Assembly (NCBI RefSeq): GCF_900609065.1
Contig: NZ_UXAU01000025.1
Span: 62,001-126,000, forward strand
Source: Arthrobacter ulcerisalmonis
GTDB lineage: Bacteria > Actinomycetota > Actinomycetes > Actinomycetales > Micrococcaceae
DNA length: 64,000 nt
Reading direction: 5' to 3'
Of this stretch, positions 1-8,604 are shown piece by piece; positions within the stretch are counted from its first letter, which is position 1, and each line of letters starts with the position of its first letter. Position numbers and translations under genes: made by a program. The notes under the pieces are model-generated. The model was not told the DNA's origin. It was given only the letters and a program-made list of their open reading frames with translations, and did no database searches.

Positions 1-455
1 CGGGGCCCAAGCACGACGCCGCGGACTACCTGGAGGGCATCAGCCTGCTGGCCAACATGCGCCTGTGCGCGAATGTGCCTGCGCAGCATGCCATCCAGAC
101 AGCGTTGGGCGGCTACCAGAGCATTAACGACTTCATCCTGCCCGGTGGGCGGCTGCTGGAACAGCGCAACAAGGCATACGACATGCTGAACGCCATCCCC
201 GGCGTGAGCACACAACAGGCCCGCGGCGCGCTGTACCTGTTCCCCAAGCTGGATCCCGAAGTTTTCCACATCCGCGACGATGAACGGTTCGTCCTGGACC
301 TTTTGCGCGAGGAAAAGATCCTGGTCTCGCACGGCAGGGCCTTCAACTGGGTCCGACCGGACCACTTCCGGATGGTGACCCTGCCCAACGTCAAGGACAT
401 CGAAGAAGCCATTGGCCGGATGGGGGACTTCCTCAGCAGGTACAAGGGCAATTAG
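1..455 (+). CDS. Pyridoxal-phosphate aminotransferase, C-terminal part (AlaT/AspC-like)
   Basis: The reading frame is open from the first base of the window, so the gene starts upstream and only about 150 C-terminal residues are visible. The segment reads like the small domain of class I/II aminotransferases of the AlaT type: a stretch starting GPKHDAADYLEG, then NVPAQHAIQTALGG, a GALYLFPKLD strand, and the conserved arginine region near FRMVTLP that binds the substrate carboxylate. Such enzymes transfer amino groups between alanine or aspartate and 2-oxo acids in the cytoplasm. The PLP lysine lies outside the window, so substrate specificity cannot be judged. The next gene on the same strand begins 53 bases later. 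Confidence 0.85.
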   Translation, partial: GPKHDAADYLEGISLLANMRLCANVPAQHAIQTALGGYQSINDFILPGGRLLEQRNKAYDMLNAIPGVSTQQARGALYLFPKLDPEVFHIRDDERFVLDLLREEKILVSHGRAFNWVRPDHFRMVTLPNVKDIEEAIGRMGDFLSRYKGN

Positions 456-508
456 CCTGAGCTGACGGGCTGTCCGGGTCCGGTACCAAATGCGAGAGGA
501 ATCTCCCC

Positions 509-1363
509 ATGGCCAGTGTTGTTGGCTTCAAGCAGTTGCCGTCTGAAACGCTTCGGGTAGGGCAAGGATTTTCGCTGGCGGGGGTGGACCCGGATTCCAC
601 CCCCGGCTACCCTGGCGCCAAGCGGGACGGCCAGGTGCTCTTGGCGAGCCAGGATGACGATCTTGCCGATTTGCAGGAGAAACTGTTCGCCGAGTCCCGC
701 TTCGGCGGCACCAAGCGGGCGCTCTTGGTTCTCCAAGCCATGGATACCGCTGGTAAGGGCGGCATTGTTGGCCACGTCATGGCGGCCATGAACCCACAGG
801 GCGTCTCCTTCAAGGCGTTCAAGGCTCCCACCGACGAGGAAAAGTCCCATGACTTCCTTTGGCGGATTGAAAAGGAAGTCCCTGCCGCCGGGATGGTGGG
901 CGTCTTCGATCGGTCGCACTATGAGGATGTCCTGATTCACAGGGTGCACGGCTGGGCCGATGCAGCGGAGATCGAGCGGCGTTACGAAGCCATCAACGCT
1001 TTCGAAGCAGAGCTCGCTGCTGCGGGGACCACGGTGGTCAAGGTCATGCTGCACATCAGTGCCGACGAGCAGAAGGAACGGCTGTTGGCCCGCCTGGATG
1101 ATCCCTCGAAACACTGGAAATACAGCCGCGGCGACCTCACGGAGCGAGCCTTCTGGCCGGACTATATGGCCGCCTACCAGGCCGCGTTGGAAGCGACCAG
1201 CACCGACGTTGCGCCGTGGCATGTGGTGCCGGCCAACCGTAAATGGTACGCCCGGATCGCCGTGCAGCAGCTCCTCCTTGGCGCCCTGGGTGGACTGTCC
1301 CTCGACTGGCCCAAGGCTGCGTTCGACGTCGCCGAGGAGCGGGACCTGGTGGCGCGCTCCTAG
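509..1363 (+). CDS. PPK2-family polyphosphate:nucleotide phosphotransferase
   Basis: The 284-residue protein matches the PPK2 'polyphosphate:nucleotide phosphotransferase' subfamily. Features are a Walker A-like loop LQAMDTAGKGG (about residues 75-85), NPQGVSFKAFKAPT, HDFLWR, and a Walker B region with FDRSHYEDVL (about 133-142). Family members move phosphate between inorganic polyphosphate and nucleotides. Whether this one prefers AMP, ADP or GDP cannot be read from the sequence. The ATG follows an AGAGGA-type ribosome site. The gene converges with xseB, and the two stop codons overlap around 1360-1363. Confidence 0.88.
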   Translation: MASVVGFKQLPSETLRVGQGFSLAGVDPDSTPGYPGAKRDGQVLLASQDDDLADLQEKLFAESRFGGTKRALLVLQAMDTAGKGGIVGHVMAAMNPQGVSFKAFKAPTDEEKSHDFLWRIEKEVPAAGMVGVFDRSHYEDVLIHRVHGWADAAEIERRYEAINAFEAELAAAGTTVVKVMLHISADEQKERLLARLDDPSKHWKYSRGDLTERAFWPDYMAAYQAALEATSTDVAPWHVVPANRKWYARIAVQQLLLGALGGLSLDWPKAAFDVAEERDLVARS

Positions 1364-1590
1364 CCTTGCTCGAGTGGTTGGTCGCGGGCTGCGGCCAACC
1401 GCTTCCGGGCACCCTCCAGCCATTCCTCGCACCGGGTGGCCAGGGCCTCGCCGCGTTCCCAGAGGGCCAGTGATTCCTCGAGGCTGGCACCGCCGGCTTC
1501 GAGCCGGGCGACCACGGCGATCAGCTGCTCCCTGGCGTCCTCGTAGCTGAGTTGAGCCAGCTCAGCAGCTGCCACAGGGTGTTCACTCAT
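1360..1590 (-). CDS. xseB: Exodeoxyribonuclease VII small subunit
   Basis: The 76-residue product has the XseB coiled-coil layout: LSYEDAREQLIAVVARLE, then GGASLEESLALWERGEAL and a C-terminal helix. It partners XseA to degrade single-stranded DNA into oligonucleotides during repair. The ATG at 1590 was chosen although the frame is open for 52 more codons upstream: the upstream part is low-complexity translation of xseA in another frame, and 76 residues is the usual family length. The start codon lies inside the last codons of xseA (8-base overlap), which indicates translational coupling. Confidence 0.92.
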   Translation of the reverse strand: MSEHPVAAAELAQLSYEDAREQLIAVVARLEAGGASLEESLALWERGEALATRCEEWLEGARKRLAAARDQPLEQG

Positions 1591-2959
1591 GGGTGGATTC
1601 CGTTCCTTCGTTGTCTGCGCGTGTGGGGCTGCCTTTGGCGGCCGGTGCTTCGCTACGTTCGGTGTCGCTGTGGGTGCCGTTGGAGGTGGCGGCAAAATGG
1701 CCTTCCGCCACCCGGATGGACAGGCGTGCACCGTCCGGCGCTTCATCAGGGTGCCGGATCACCGCGTGCCCGGACGGTGCCAGCGCCGCCGCAGGACCAA
1801 CCAACGCCAGTTCGACTACGGCGTAGCCCCGATCGAGTGTCTTCTGCGGCGACAGGGCGCGCACCTGCGCCCGGAGGTGCTGGAGTTGGTCGCCTGCTCG
1901 CACCACGGCGGTGTTCACCGCTGTTGAGGAGCGGCGGCAGAGCCGGCCCAGTTCCTCGGCGCGGACGGTCACCAGGCCCTCAGGTGCGGCAAGGACCGGG
2001 CGGGAACGGAGCGTGGCCAACCTGTCGGCCTCACGGTCCACCAAGCGGTCCATGCTCCGGCGCAAAGTGGCGCGGGCCTGACGGACACCCGCCAATTCCT
2101 CGGCGACGTCCGGCACGATCCGTTTTGCTGCGTCGGTGGGAGTTGAGGCGCGCAGGTCTGCAACGTCATCGAGGAGCGGCCGGTCAGCCTCGTGGCCAAT
2201 GGCGCTGACCACCGGCGTGGTGGCTGCCGCGACTGCCCGCACCAACTCTTCACTGTTGAAGGGGAGCAAGTCCTCCAAAGCACCACCGCCGCGGGCAATC
2301 ACAATCACGTCCACTTCTGGGCGTTCGTCGAGTTCGCGGAGGGCCCGGACCACTTGGCTGACTGCTGTGTTGCCTTGGACTGCCACTTCGCGGATTTCGA
2401 ACTCGACGGCGGGCCAGCGGAGAGCCGCGTTGCGCAGGATGTCCTTTTTGGCGTCCGAGTCGCGGCCGGTGATGAGGCCAATCCGGTGGGGGAGGAGGGG
2501 GAGTGGTTTCTTTCGTGACTCGGCGAATAGGCCCTCGGCGCCGAGGGCCTGCCGCAGCCGCTCGATCCGTGCCAGCAGGTCGCCTAGGCCTACAGGCCTG
2601 ATGTCCCGGACCAGCATGTTGAGCCGCCCGGTCTTGATCCAGAACTCCGGTTTGAGCAGGGCCACTACTCTCGAACCCTTTTCCAGCGGGACATCCTGGC
2701 GTTCCAGGACCTTGGTCCACACCGACGCCGGCAAAGACACTTCAGCATCCACGTCCCTGAGGGTCAGGTAGGCGTTGGTACCGCGACGGTTGAGCTCAAT
2801 CACCTGGCCTTCAACCCAGGCCGACGGCGTCCGGTCAATGTGCTGCTTTAGCTTCTGCGACAGCAATTGCAGTGGCCACGGATTGTCGGGGCTGGTTTGA
2901 GCCGCAGTTGCCGGCAGCGTGCTGAGGCTGGCCTCGGTTTCGGCTGGCTGTTCAGCCAT
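1583..2959 (-). CDS. xseA: Exodeoxyribonuclease VII large subunit
   Basis: The 458-residue protein has the XseA domain order. An N-terminal OB-fold (about residues 25-125, WPLQLLSQKLKQHID through the nucleic-acid-binding strands) is followed by the catalytic domain with RIGLITGRDSDAKKDI, VIARGGGALEDLLPFN and SAIGHEADRPLLDDVADLRASTPTDAA, then a helical arm that binds XseB. With xseB it forms exonuclease VII, which trims single-stranded DNA in both directions. The two genes form one operon on the minus strand. The C-terminal ~60 residues are Ala/Ser/Thr-rich and variable. Confidence 0.95.
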   Translation of the reverse strand: MAEQPAETEASLSTLPATAAQTSPDNPWPLQLLSQKLKQHIDRTPSAWVEGQVIELNRRGTNAYLTLRDVDAEVSLPASVWTKVLERQDVPLEKGSRVVALLKPEFWIKTGRLNMLVRDIRPVGLGDLLARIERLRQALGAEGLFAESRKKPLPLLPHRIGLITGRDSDAKKDILRNAALRWPAVEFEIREVAVQGNTAVSQVVRALRELDERPEVDVIVIARGGGALEDLLPFNSEELVRAVAAATTPVVSAIGHEADRPLLDDVADLRASTPTDAAKRIVPDVAEELAGVRQARATLRRSMDRLVDREADRLATLRSRPVLAAPEGLVTVRAEELGRLCRRSSTAVNTAVVRAGDQLQHLRAQVRALSPQKTLDRGYAVVELALVGPAAALAPSGHAVIRHPDEAPDGARLSIRVAEGHFAATSNGTHSDTERSEAPAAKGSPTRADNEGTESTHE

Positions 2960-3134
2960 GCGCCCACCAGCCGGTGACTGGAACTCGTTTCATGGCGTCC
3001 TTAACTTGTTCTGGCGTCTGGTGTGCGGCGGTCAACCAACCTTATCCATAAGCTCTATCACCAGGGACTGACAGTGGATGGTCAGGATCCTTGCCTAGGA
3101 TGGTGGTACCGCCACCAAACCGAAGGATACTGCC

Positions 3135-3974
3135 GTGCGCACCCTTGTCTCCGCTGTTGCCACCGTTCTGGCGGTCCTCCTGGCTGCCGTGGCAGTCCCG
3201 GCCATCTGGCTTGACCGGACCATCGTCCAGGAGGACGGGTTCGTGCAGCTTGCCGCACCCCTGGGCAAGGACGCCGAGTTCCAGCAACGACTTGCGACGG
3301 CGGCGGTGGGCACCATCGATACCAGCGGCGTGCCCGGAATAGTAGCCGGCGTCGTCGAACCTGTCCTTGAGGCCGCTGCAACGTCGTTGACCAGCCTGCC
3401 CGGCTTCCCGGCCGCGTGGCAGGAAACGCTGCAGCGCAGCCACCGGCTGAGCTTCGCCCCCAGCACCGATGCTGCCGGAGGCACCGCATTGACACTCGAC
3501 GTGGCGCCGCTGGTGGGGTTGGCGACCGAGGAGGTGTCGCGCGCTGTTGGTTTGTCCCTTGATGCTCCGAGCGAGACGTTGATCACCGTGGGCAAGCCGC
3601 AGCAGAAGGAATGGACTGAGCAACTGACCACCTACGCACCGGCAGGCTACCTGCTGGCGATCGGCGCAGGGATTGCGTTGCTGCTGGCACTGGTGGCGGC
3701 GCGCCGCCGCAGGACGGTGCTGGCTGCTGCTGGCATTGGCGCACTGATTATTGCCGCGCTGTGGGCGCTGGCCGTAGGGATGGGGTCCGCCATGGTGCTG
3801 AACACCGAGACCGGCAATGAGCTGGGCAACCTGTTCCGGGATGAGTTCGTTCCTGCCGCGGCCACAAGCTTCCAGGGCTGGGCCGGCATCACTGCCGTGG
3901 TAGGCGGCGTGCTGTTGGTGGGCGCCATTGTGGCGGGCGTCTCGTCCCGGCTGCGGGCGCGACCCAACCGGTAG
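3135..3974 (+). CDS. Actinobacterial membrane protein of unknown function
   Basis: The function is not recognised. The 279-residue protein has an N-terminal hydrophobic helix (about residues 5-25) and an extracytoplasmic-looking middle with periodic Ala/Leu helices. Three hydrophobic segments follow near residues 173-192, 200-222 and 247-268, the second and third of them preceded by an Arg-rich cytoplasmic loop (AARRRR). The GTG start has GAAGGA seven bases upstream, which decides the start. It lies between xseA (divergent) and ispH (10 bases downstream), and its final codons carry the apparent -10 box of ispH. Confidence 0.75.
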   Translation: MRTLVSAVATVLAVLLAAVAVPAIWLDRTIVQEDGFVQLAAPLGKDAEFQQRLATAAVGTIDTSGVPGIVAGVVEPVLEAAATSLTSLPGFPAAWQETLQRSHRLSFAPSTDAAGGTALTLDVAPLVGLATEEVSRAVGLSLDAPSETLITVGKPQQKEWTEQLTTYAPAGYLLAIGAGIALLLALVAARRRRTVLAAAGIGALIIAALWALAVGMGSAMVLNTETGNELGNLFRDEFVPAAATSFQGWAGITAVVGGVLLVGAIVAGVSSRLRARPNR

Positions 3975-3983
3975 CATGGACTC
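3972..3983 (+). promoter_or_regulatory. -10 box for a leaderless ispH transcript
   Basis: TAGCAT (3972-3977) coincides with the stop codon of the preceding gene and is followed by exactly six bases and then the ispH ATG. This places the predicted transcription start on the A of the start codon. No ribosome-binding site is present. The transcription start is inferred from spacing only. Confidence 0.5.
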
Positions 3984-5063
3984 ATGACTTCCACAGCTGT
4001 TTCCTTGTCGATGCCAACCATTCCGCGTAGGCGCCGCTCACCCGAGGAAGTCGCGGCCGCGGCCCCCGTCAACGGCACCAAGCGGGTCCTGCTGGCTGCG
4101 CCCCGCGGATACTGCGCGGGCGTTGACCGGGCAGTCATTGCCGTGGAGAAGGCGCTGGAGCATTACGGCAGCCCCGTGTATGTCCGCAAGCAGATCGTGC
4201 ACAACGTGCATGTTGTCAGCTCGCTGGAGGCTAAAGGCGCCATCTTCGTGGAGGAAACCGACGAGGTACCTGAGGGCTCGCTGGTCATTTTCTCGGCCCA
4301 CGGTGTCTCGCCTGCCGTGGTGGAGTCCGCGGAGGAGCGGGGCCTGCGCACCATCGATGCCACCTGCCCCCTGGTCACCAAGGTGCACAAGGAAGCGGTC
4401 CGTTTTGCCAAGGACGACTTCGATATCCTGCTGATCGGCCACGACGGCCACGAGGAAGTCGAAGGGACCGCCGGTGAAGCACCGGACCACATCCAGATCA
4501 TTAACGGCCCGCACGAAGTTGACCAGGTGACCGTTCGGGATCCCGAGAAGGTCATTTGGCTCTCGCAGACCACGCTGAGCGTCGACGAGACCATGGAAAC
4601 TGTCCGGCTCCTGAAGCAGCGTTTCCCCACCCTGCAGGATCCGCCCAGCGACGACATCTGCTACGCCACCACCAACCGCCAGGTGGCCATCAAGAAGATT
4701 TCACCGCAGGCCGAGCTGGTCATCGTGGTTGGCTCTGCCAACTCGTCCAACTCTGTCCGGCTGGTTGAAGTGGCACTGGAGTACGGGGCCAAAGCTTCCT
4801 ACCGAGTGGACTTCGCCAACGAGGTGGACGAAACCTGGTTCGAGGGCGTAGCTACGGTAGGTGTCACCTCCGGCGCCTCTGTGCCTGAGGTACTGGTCCA
4901 AGACGTCCTCCGGCTGCTGGCCGATTACGGCTACGGCAGTGTGGAAGAAGTCGTCACCGCCGAGGAAGACCTACTCTTCTCGCTGCCGAAGGAACTGCGG
5001 GCCACCCTCAAGCAGGCTGGCGACGTCAGCCGTGCCCTCGGTGGCCGCAAGTCCCGCAGCTAG
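3984..5063 (+). CDS. ispH: 4-hydroxy-3-methylbut-2-enyl diphosphate reductase
   Basis: The protein (359 residues) is IspH/LytB, the last enzyme of the MEP isoprenoid pathway; it reduces HMBPP to IPP and DMAPP. The three cysteines that hold the iron-sulfur cluster are visible: Cys44 in [10 protein letters not shown], Cys128 in [11 protein letters not shown] and Cys226 in [10 protein letters not shown]. The active-site His pairs ([14 protein letters not shown]) and the TTLSVDET segment are also present. The first ~30 residues are a poorly conserved extension. Translation probably starts on a leaderless mRNA. Confidence 0.97.
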   Translation: MTSTAVSLSMPTIPRRRRSPEEVAAAAPVNGTKRVLLAAPRGYCAGVDRAVIAVEKALEHYGSPVYVRKQIVHNVHVVSSLEAKGAIFVEETDEVPEGSLVIFSAHGVSPAVVESAEERGLRTIDATCPLVTKVHKEAVRFAKDDFDILLIGHDGHEEVEGTAGEAPDHIQIINGPHEVDQVTVRDPEKVIWLSQTTLSVDETMETVRLLKQRFPTLQDPPSDDICYATTNRQVAIKKISPQAELVIVVGSANSSNSVRLVEVALEYGAKASYRVDFANEVDETWFEGVATVGVTSGASVPEVLVQDVLRLLADYGYGSVEEVVTAEEDLLFSLPKELRATLKQAGDVSRALGGRKSRS

Positions 5064-5123
5064 CTGCACCCAGCTGGTTCCCTGCCGGGACGTTCGTTCA
5101 TGACGACCGCTGCGGGGCCCCGG

Positions 5124-6353
5124 TCAGGCTGCCTCATCGTCGCGTTGCAGTTCCGGAGCTGCGACAGCCCGTGGCGTGACTTCCACGGCGGGCGGCGCCA
5201 CCAGGCCGGCTTCGTCCATGGCGTTGAGTTTCCGCGCCGTGGGCAGGACGCGGGCTTCCAGGGTTCCCACCATCGAGTTGTAGCGGTCCACGGACGTTTT
5301 CAGTGACGAACCCAGGCGGGTGACGTTCTCGCCCAGGGTGCCCATCCGGTCATAGAGCTGGCGGGCCAGTTCGAAGAGTTCCCTGGCACTGTCCGTCAGC
5401 ACGTCCTGGCGCCAGGTGAAGGCGACGGACTTGAGCACGGCCAGCAGGGTGCTGGGCGAAGCCAGGACTACGTTTCTGGTGAGGGCGTGGTCCAGGAGTT
5501 CCGGATCGGTGGTGAGGGCTGCGGCCAGGATGGATTCGGCAGGCAGGAAGCACACCACCAGTTCCGGTGAGTTTCCGGGGATGTCCCAGTACTTTTTGGT
5601 GCCCAAGGCGTCCACGTGTGCGCGTAGGGCTTTCGCGTGGGCGGCCAAGAGGGCCTGCTGGTTCCGTTGTGCCAGGGCAGCGGGGATGCCGGGCGTGCCG
5701 GGCTGCTGCGATCCGGCGCTGCCGAGTTCCTGGGCCTGGAGATAGGAGGACAGCGGTACTTTGGCGTCTACCACCAACTGTTTCTGGCCAGGAAGTTGGA
5801 CCACCAGGTCTGGGCGGAGAGCGGAGTCCGTCCCTGTGCTGTGGACCTGTTCAATGAAGTCCACGTGCCGCAGCATTCCGGCGGCTTCCACCACCCGGCG
5901 CAACTGCACTTCACCCCATTGGCCGCGGGCGCTGTTGGACCGGAGTGCAGACTCCAAGGCATGCGTGGACCGGATTAGCTGTTCGTCGGAGAGGCGTGCC
6001 TCCTGCAGTTGCTGGGCCAGTTGACCGTACTGCTCCACCCGGTCACGTTCTAGGAGGGCAACCTGTTGCTGCACGGCGGTGAGTTTTTCGGCCACCGGTG
6101 CGAGGGCGCGGAGCACCCCACCGTCCTGGTTCCTGGCCTCGCCGAGCTCACGGTTCTGGGCCGCGAGAAGGCGACGTTCGGCGTCGGCCGCTGCGAACTT
6201 TGCCGAAACGTCCGAGAGTCGGGAGGAGACGGCGTCGAAGTCTTCCTCCAGCCCGATGGACTTCCTCCGGAAGGCGAAAAAGGTGGCTGCGGCGCCGACA
6301 AGAGCGCCTAGCAACAGCATGAAGAGGGCCAAAATCAGGGCAAATGGATCCAT
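5124..6353 (-). CDS. rmuC: DNA recombination protein RmuC homologue
   Basis: The 409-residue protein has one N-terminal membrane helix (about residues 5-28), a long coiled-coil region (about 35-125), then the RmuC nuclease-like domain. That domain contains GQWGEVQLRRVVEAAGM, RPDLVVQLPG and VVDAKVPLSSYLQA, with the PD-(D/E)XK-like D..DAK arrangement. RmuC limits DNA inversion and rearrangement. The C-terminal ~80 residues hold another helical region (YDRMGTLGENVTRLG). It is divergent from ychF and convergent with ispH. Confidence 0.92.
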   Translation of the reverse strand: MDPFALILALFMLLLGALVGAAATFFAFRRKSIGLEEDFDAVSSRLSDVSAKFAAADAERRLLAAQNRELGEARNQDGGVLRALAPVAEKLTAVQQQVALLERDRVEQYGQLAQQLQEARLSDEQLIRSTHALESALRSNSARGQWGEVQLRRVVEAAGMLRHVDFIEQVHSTGTDSALRPDLVVQLPGQKQLVVDAKVPLSSYLQAQELGSAGSQQPGTPGIPAALAQRNQQALLAAHAKALRAHVDALGTKKYWDIPGNSPELVVCFLPAESILAAALTTDPELLDHALTRNVVLASPSTLLAVLKSVAFTWRQDVLTDSARELFELARQLYDRMGTLGENVTRLGSSLKTSVDRYNSMVGTLEARVLPTARKLNAMDEAGLVAPPAVEVTPRAVAAPELQRDDEAA

Positions 6354-6393
6354 GTCCTTACTGTTGCATGGGGCTCTGACAATTTGCGGCAGG

Positions 6394-6407
6394 TAGAATC
6401 TATGCTC
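6394..6407 (+). promoter_or_regulatory. -10 box TAGAAT for ychF (leaderless type)
   Basis: TAGAAT at 6394-6399 ends eight bases before the GTG at 6408. No Shine-Dalgarno sequence precedes either the ATG at 6402 or the GTG. The spacing supports the GTG as the start of a leaderless message, and it argues against the upstream in-frame TTG at 6384, which would lie ahead of the promoter box. Confidence 0.5.
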
Positions 6408-7493
6408 GTGGCTCTAACTATTGGCATCGTCGGACTGCCCAACGTCGGCAAATCAACTCTCTTCAACGCATTGACCCGGAATCAGGTCCTGGCGGCGAAC
6501 TATCCGTTCGCCACCATCGAGCCGAACGTCGGCGTGGTCAACCTGCCTGACCCGCGGCTGCAGAAGCTTGCGGAGATCTTCGGGTCCCAGCGTTTGCTGC
6601 CCGCTCCGGTGTCCTTTGTGGACATTGCCGGCATTGTGAAGGGTGCGTCCGAGGGCGAAGGCCTGGGCAACAAGTTCCTTGCCAACATCCGCGAAGCTGA
6701 GGCGATTGCCCAGGTGGTGCGCGTGTTTGACGATCCCGATGTGATCCACGTTGATGGCAAGGTGGACCCGCGCTCCGATATGGAGACCATTAACACTGAA
6801 TTGATCCTCGCCGATCTGCAGACTATCGAAAACGCGATCCCGCGGATCGAAAAAGAAGTCAAGATCAAGAAGCGGGACGCCGCCGAACTGGCTGCGATCA
6901 AGGCGGCACAAGCTGTCTTGGAACGCGGCGACACCGTTTTCTCTTCCATCAATAGTGACAAGCTGGAGATGGAGCACCTCAAGGAACTCGGCCTGCTGAC
7001 CGCCAAGCCGTTCATCTACGTGTTCAACTCCGATGAGGGCATCCTCGGCAGTCCGGAGAAGCAGGCCGAACTGCGCGCCATGGTGGCTCCCGCCGACGCG
7101 ATCTTCCTGGACGCGAAGCTCGAATCCGACCTTGTTGAGCTGGACGAGGAGGAGGCTCGGGAAATGCTGGAAATGAACGGGCAGGACGAGTCCGGCCTGG
7201 ATCAGCTTGCCCGCGTAGGCTTCCACACCCTGGGCCTGCAGACCTACCTCACGGCAGGTCCCAAGGAATCCCGCGCCTGGACCATCCGCCAGGGCGACAC
7301 CGCCCCGCAGGCCGCCGGCGTCATCCACTCCGACTTCCAGCGCGGCTTCATCAAGGCCGAGGTAGTGTCCTTCAACGACCTAGTGGATGCCGGGTCCATG
7401 GCCGAAGCCAAGTCCCGCGGCAAGGTCCGGATCGAAGGCAAAGAGTACGTGATGGTCGACGGCGACGTGGTGGAGTTCCGGTTTAACGTGTAG
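6408..7493 (+). CDS. ychF: Redox-regulated ATPase YchF (Obg-like GTPase family)
   Basis: The product is 361 residues from the GTG. It begins with the family-typical [16 protein letters not shown], so the P-loop is at about residues 8-17. [12 protein letters not shown] (switch region), [20 protein letters not shown] and NSDE (NxxE, the changed G4 motif that gives ATP rather than GTP preference) follow, then a C-terminal TGS domain. YchF binds ATP and ribosomes or stress proteins and affects translation initiation. A longer reading from a TTG at 6384 adds residues not typical of the family and was not used. Confidence 0.95.
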   Translation: MALTIGIVGLPNVGKSTLFNALTRNQVLAANYPFATIEPNVGVVNLPDPRLQKLAEIFGSQRLLPAPVSFVDIAGIVKGASEGEGLGNKFLANIREAEAIAQVVRVFDDPDVIHVDGKVDPRSDMETINTELILADLQTIENAIPRIEKEVKIKKRDAAELAAIKAAQAVLERGDTVFSSINSDKLEMEHLKELGLLTAKPFIYVFNSDEGILGSPEKQAELRAMVAPADAIFLDAKLESDLVELDEEEAREMLEMNGQDESGLDQLARVGFHTLGLQTYLTAGPKESRAWTIRQGDTAPQAAGVIHSDFQRGFIKAEVVSFNDLVDAGSMAEAKSRGKVRIEGKEYVMVDGDVVEFRFNV

Positions 7494-7511
7494 GGCTGCT
7501 GCTGACGTGAT

Positions 7512-7540
7512 GCTGCCCGGTCCTTTTGAGGGCCGGCAGC
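7512..7540 (+). terminator. Possible terminator hairpin downstream of ychF
   Basis: GCTGCC-c-GGTCC pairs with GGGCC-GGCAGC across the loop TTTTGA, a GC-rich stem with one bulged base starting 18 bases after the ychF stop. There is no T-run after it, so this is a weak, Rho-independent-like candidate only. Confidence 0.4.
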
Positions 7541-7639
7541 CACATGGGGTCAACCGGCCGACGCGACCTGTGAGCCCAAGTTATCCACACACGGCAGATT
7601 TTTGGTCTGGCAACGAGATGGCCGGCTCAGAATCGTTGT

Positions 7640-8164
7640 ATGGGAATCAGATACTACGCATATGCATTTGATAGCGACCAGACCAGGGGAGCACTCGCCG
7701 ATCCACGCGCGGTGATCGGTTCAGACCTCTTCGCGGACGCCTGCGGGCTCGAACCAGGCCTCACCCTGGGAGTTACGGACTTCCGGCAAAGCCTGCCAGA
7801 GCGGGACCTTCTGTACCTCGACAAGGCGTGGTCGCTACTGCAGCGGATCACCGCTCCGCGCTCTTCAGATGATGAGGCCAGGGCGGCCTATTGGATGTTC
7901 GAAGGGCAGGTTTCCTACACCGACCATGGCTATGCGTGGCGGCCGTGGGTGCGCGCTCTCCCCCCTCACGAGGTGGCACTCATTGCCCGCGATCTGGAGA
8001 CAGTCAGCGACGGAGACATAAACGCTGGCCTGATCGGAATCTACCCGTCTGGACATGAACTGGAATCCGAGGTGGTTTACGCTAGCGCCTACCTCGAGCG
8101 TGCCAGGGACTTTGTCCGGGCAGTGGCCTCAGATGGGCGGGGGTTCGCCTACATGATCGGGTGA
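7640..8164 (+). CDS. DUF1877-like (YfbM family) protein
   Basis: The 174-residue soluble protein starts MGIRYYAYAFD and contains YLDKAWSLLQRI (about residues 55-66), both typical of the DUF1877/YfbM family. A conserved helix ESEVVYASAYLERARDFV lies near the C-terminus. The biochemical role of the family is not established; members turn up in accessory regions. CAGAAT lies exactly six bases upstream of the ATG with no ribosome site, suggesting a leaderless mRNA. It is the first gene of a short accessory cassette between ychF and the SDR gene. Confidence 0.6.
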   Translation: MGIRYYAYAFDSDQTRGALADPRAVIGSDLFADACGLEPGLTLGVTDFRQSLPERDLLYLDKAWSLLQRITAPRSSDDEARAAYWMFEGQVSYTDHGYAWRPWVRALPPHEVALIARDLETVSDGDINAGLIGIYPSGHELESEVVYASAYLERARDFVRAVASDGRGFAYMIG

Positions 8165-8220
8165 CGGCGATTCAGCTGAGTCGTCGCTAATCCCGGCGAT
8201 GACGCCTCAAAACTGGCCGT

Positions 8221-8244
8221 GTAGTACGGTGCTACGATTAGTAC
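8221..8244 (+). promoter_or_regulatory. Operator/promoter of the toxin-antitoxin pair
   Basis: An imperfect palindrome spans 8221-8235 (GTAG-T-AC-GGT-GC-T-AC, 12 of 14 arm positions symmetric). TAGTAC is repeated directly at 8222-8227 and 8239-8244. TACGAT (8233-8238) sits six bases before the antitoxin ATG and fits a -10 box. An antitoxin bound here would cover the promoter, the usual autoregulation of type II TA operons. The binding role is inference. Confidence 0.5.
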
Positions 8245-8604
8245 ATGACTAGGAGCAGTCAGCCGACCCGCCTTCCCGCCGACGTGTACGAATCCGCTCT
8301 CGCGGCCACGCTCGTCACGTCACGGACCGTGCCGCAACAGATTGCGCACTGGGCCCGCATCGGGCGTGAGTTGGAAATGTCACCGGGGATGAACCACCGT
8401 GCCGTCACCCAGGTCCTGGCTGGTACGGGTTCATACGACTCGCTCGATGAGCAGGAACAGGCAATTGTCCGCGAAGAATGGGTCAGTCGTATGACCGTGC
8501 GGCGTGATGAGCTTGACTACGCAGCACAGTTTGCCGCCGTCGGGGAGTCATACTCAGAGCTCGACGAGGACGGGAACCTCCTTATTCACCCTGCCCGGGC
8601 CTGA
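8245..8604 (+). CDS. ParD-like antitoxin
   Basis: The 119-residue protein resembles ParD-like antitoxins. LPADVYESALAAT, then SRTVPQQIAHWARIGRELE (about residues 29-47), matches the ribbon-helix-helix-associated ParD_like motif in which 'QQIxHWARIGRELE' is distinctive. A C-terminal Asp/Glu-rich segment (DEQEQAIVREEW onward) may bind the toxin. Its stop codon overlaps the start of the next gene (TGATG), so the two are translated together. It is expected to bind the palindrome just upstream and neutralise the 8604-9173 product. The start fits a leaderless transcript. Confidence 0.72.
   Translation: MTRSSQPTRLPADVYESALAATLVTSRTVPQQIAHWARIGRELEMSPGMNHRAVTQVLAGTGSYDSLDEQEQAIVREEWVSRMTVRRDELDYAAQFAAVGESYSELDEDGNLLIHPARA

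Noticed and set aside
452..1432. Long minus-strand open frame opposite the PPK2 gene
   Set aside because: It is a shadow of the PPK2 gene: no family resemblance, and the + strand protein has clear motifs.
3042..3977. Minus-strand open frame opposite the 3135-3974 gene
   Set aside because: Composition (Gly/Arg/Gln-rich) is typical of an antisense reading in GC-rich DNA; the + strand frame has a ribosome site and membrane helices.
6384..6407. Longer ychF start at TTG 6384
   Set aside because: It overlaps the -10 box, adds residues atypical of YchF and has no ribosome site.
7581..7589. Perfect DnaA-box-like TTATCCACA; also TTGTCCACA at 26470-26478
   Set aside because: Each stands alone, with no cluster of boxes, AT-rich unwinding region, dnaA or dnaN nearby; not an origin.
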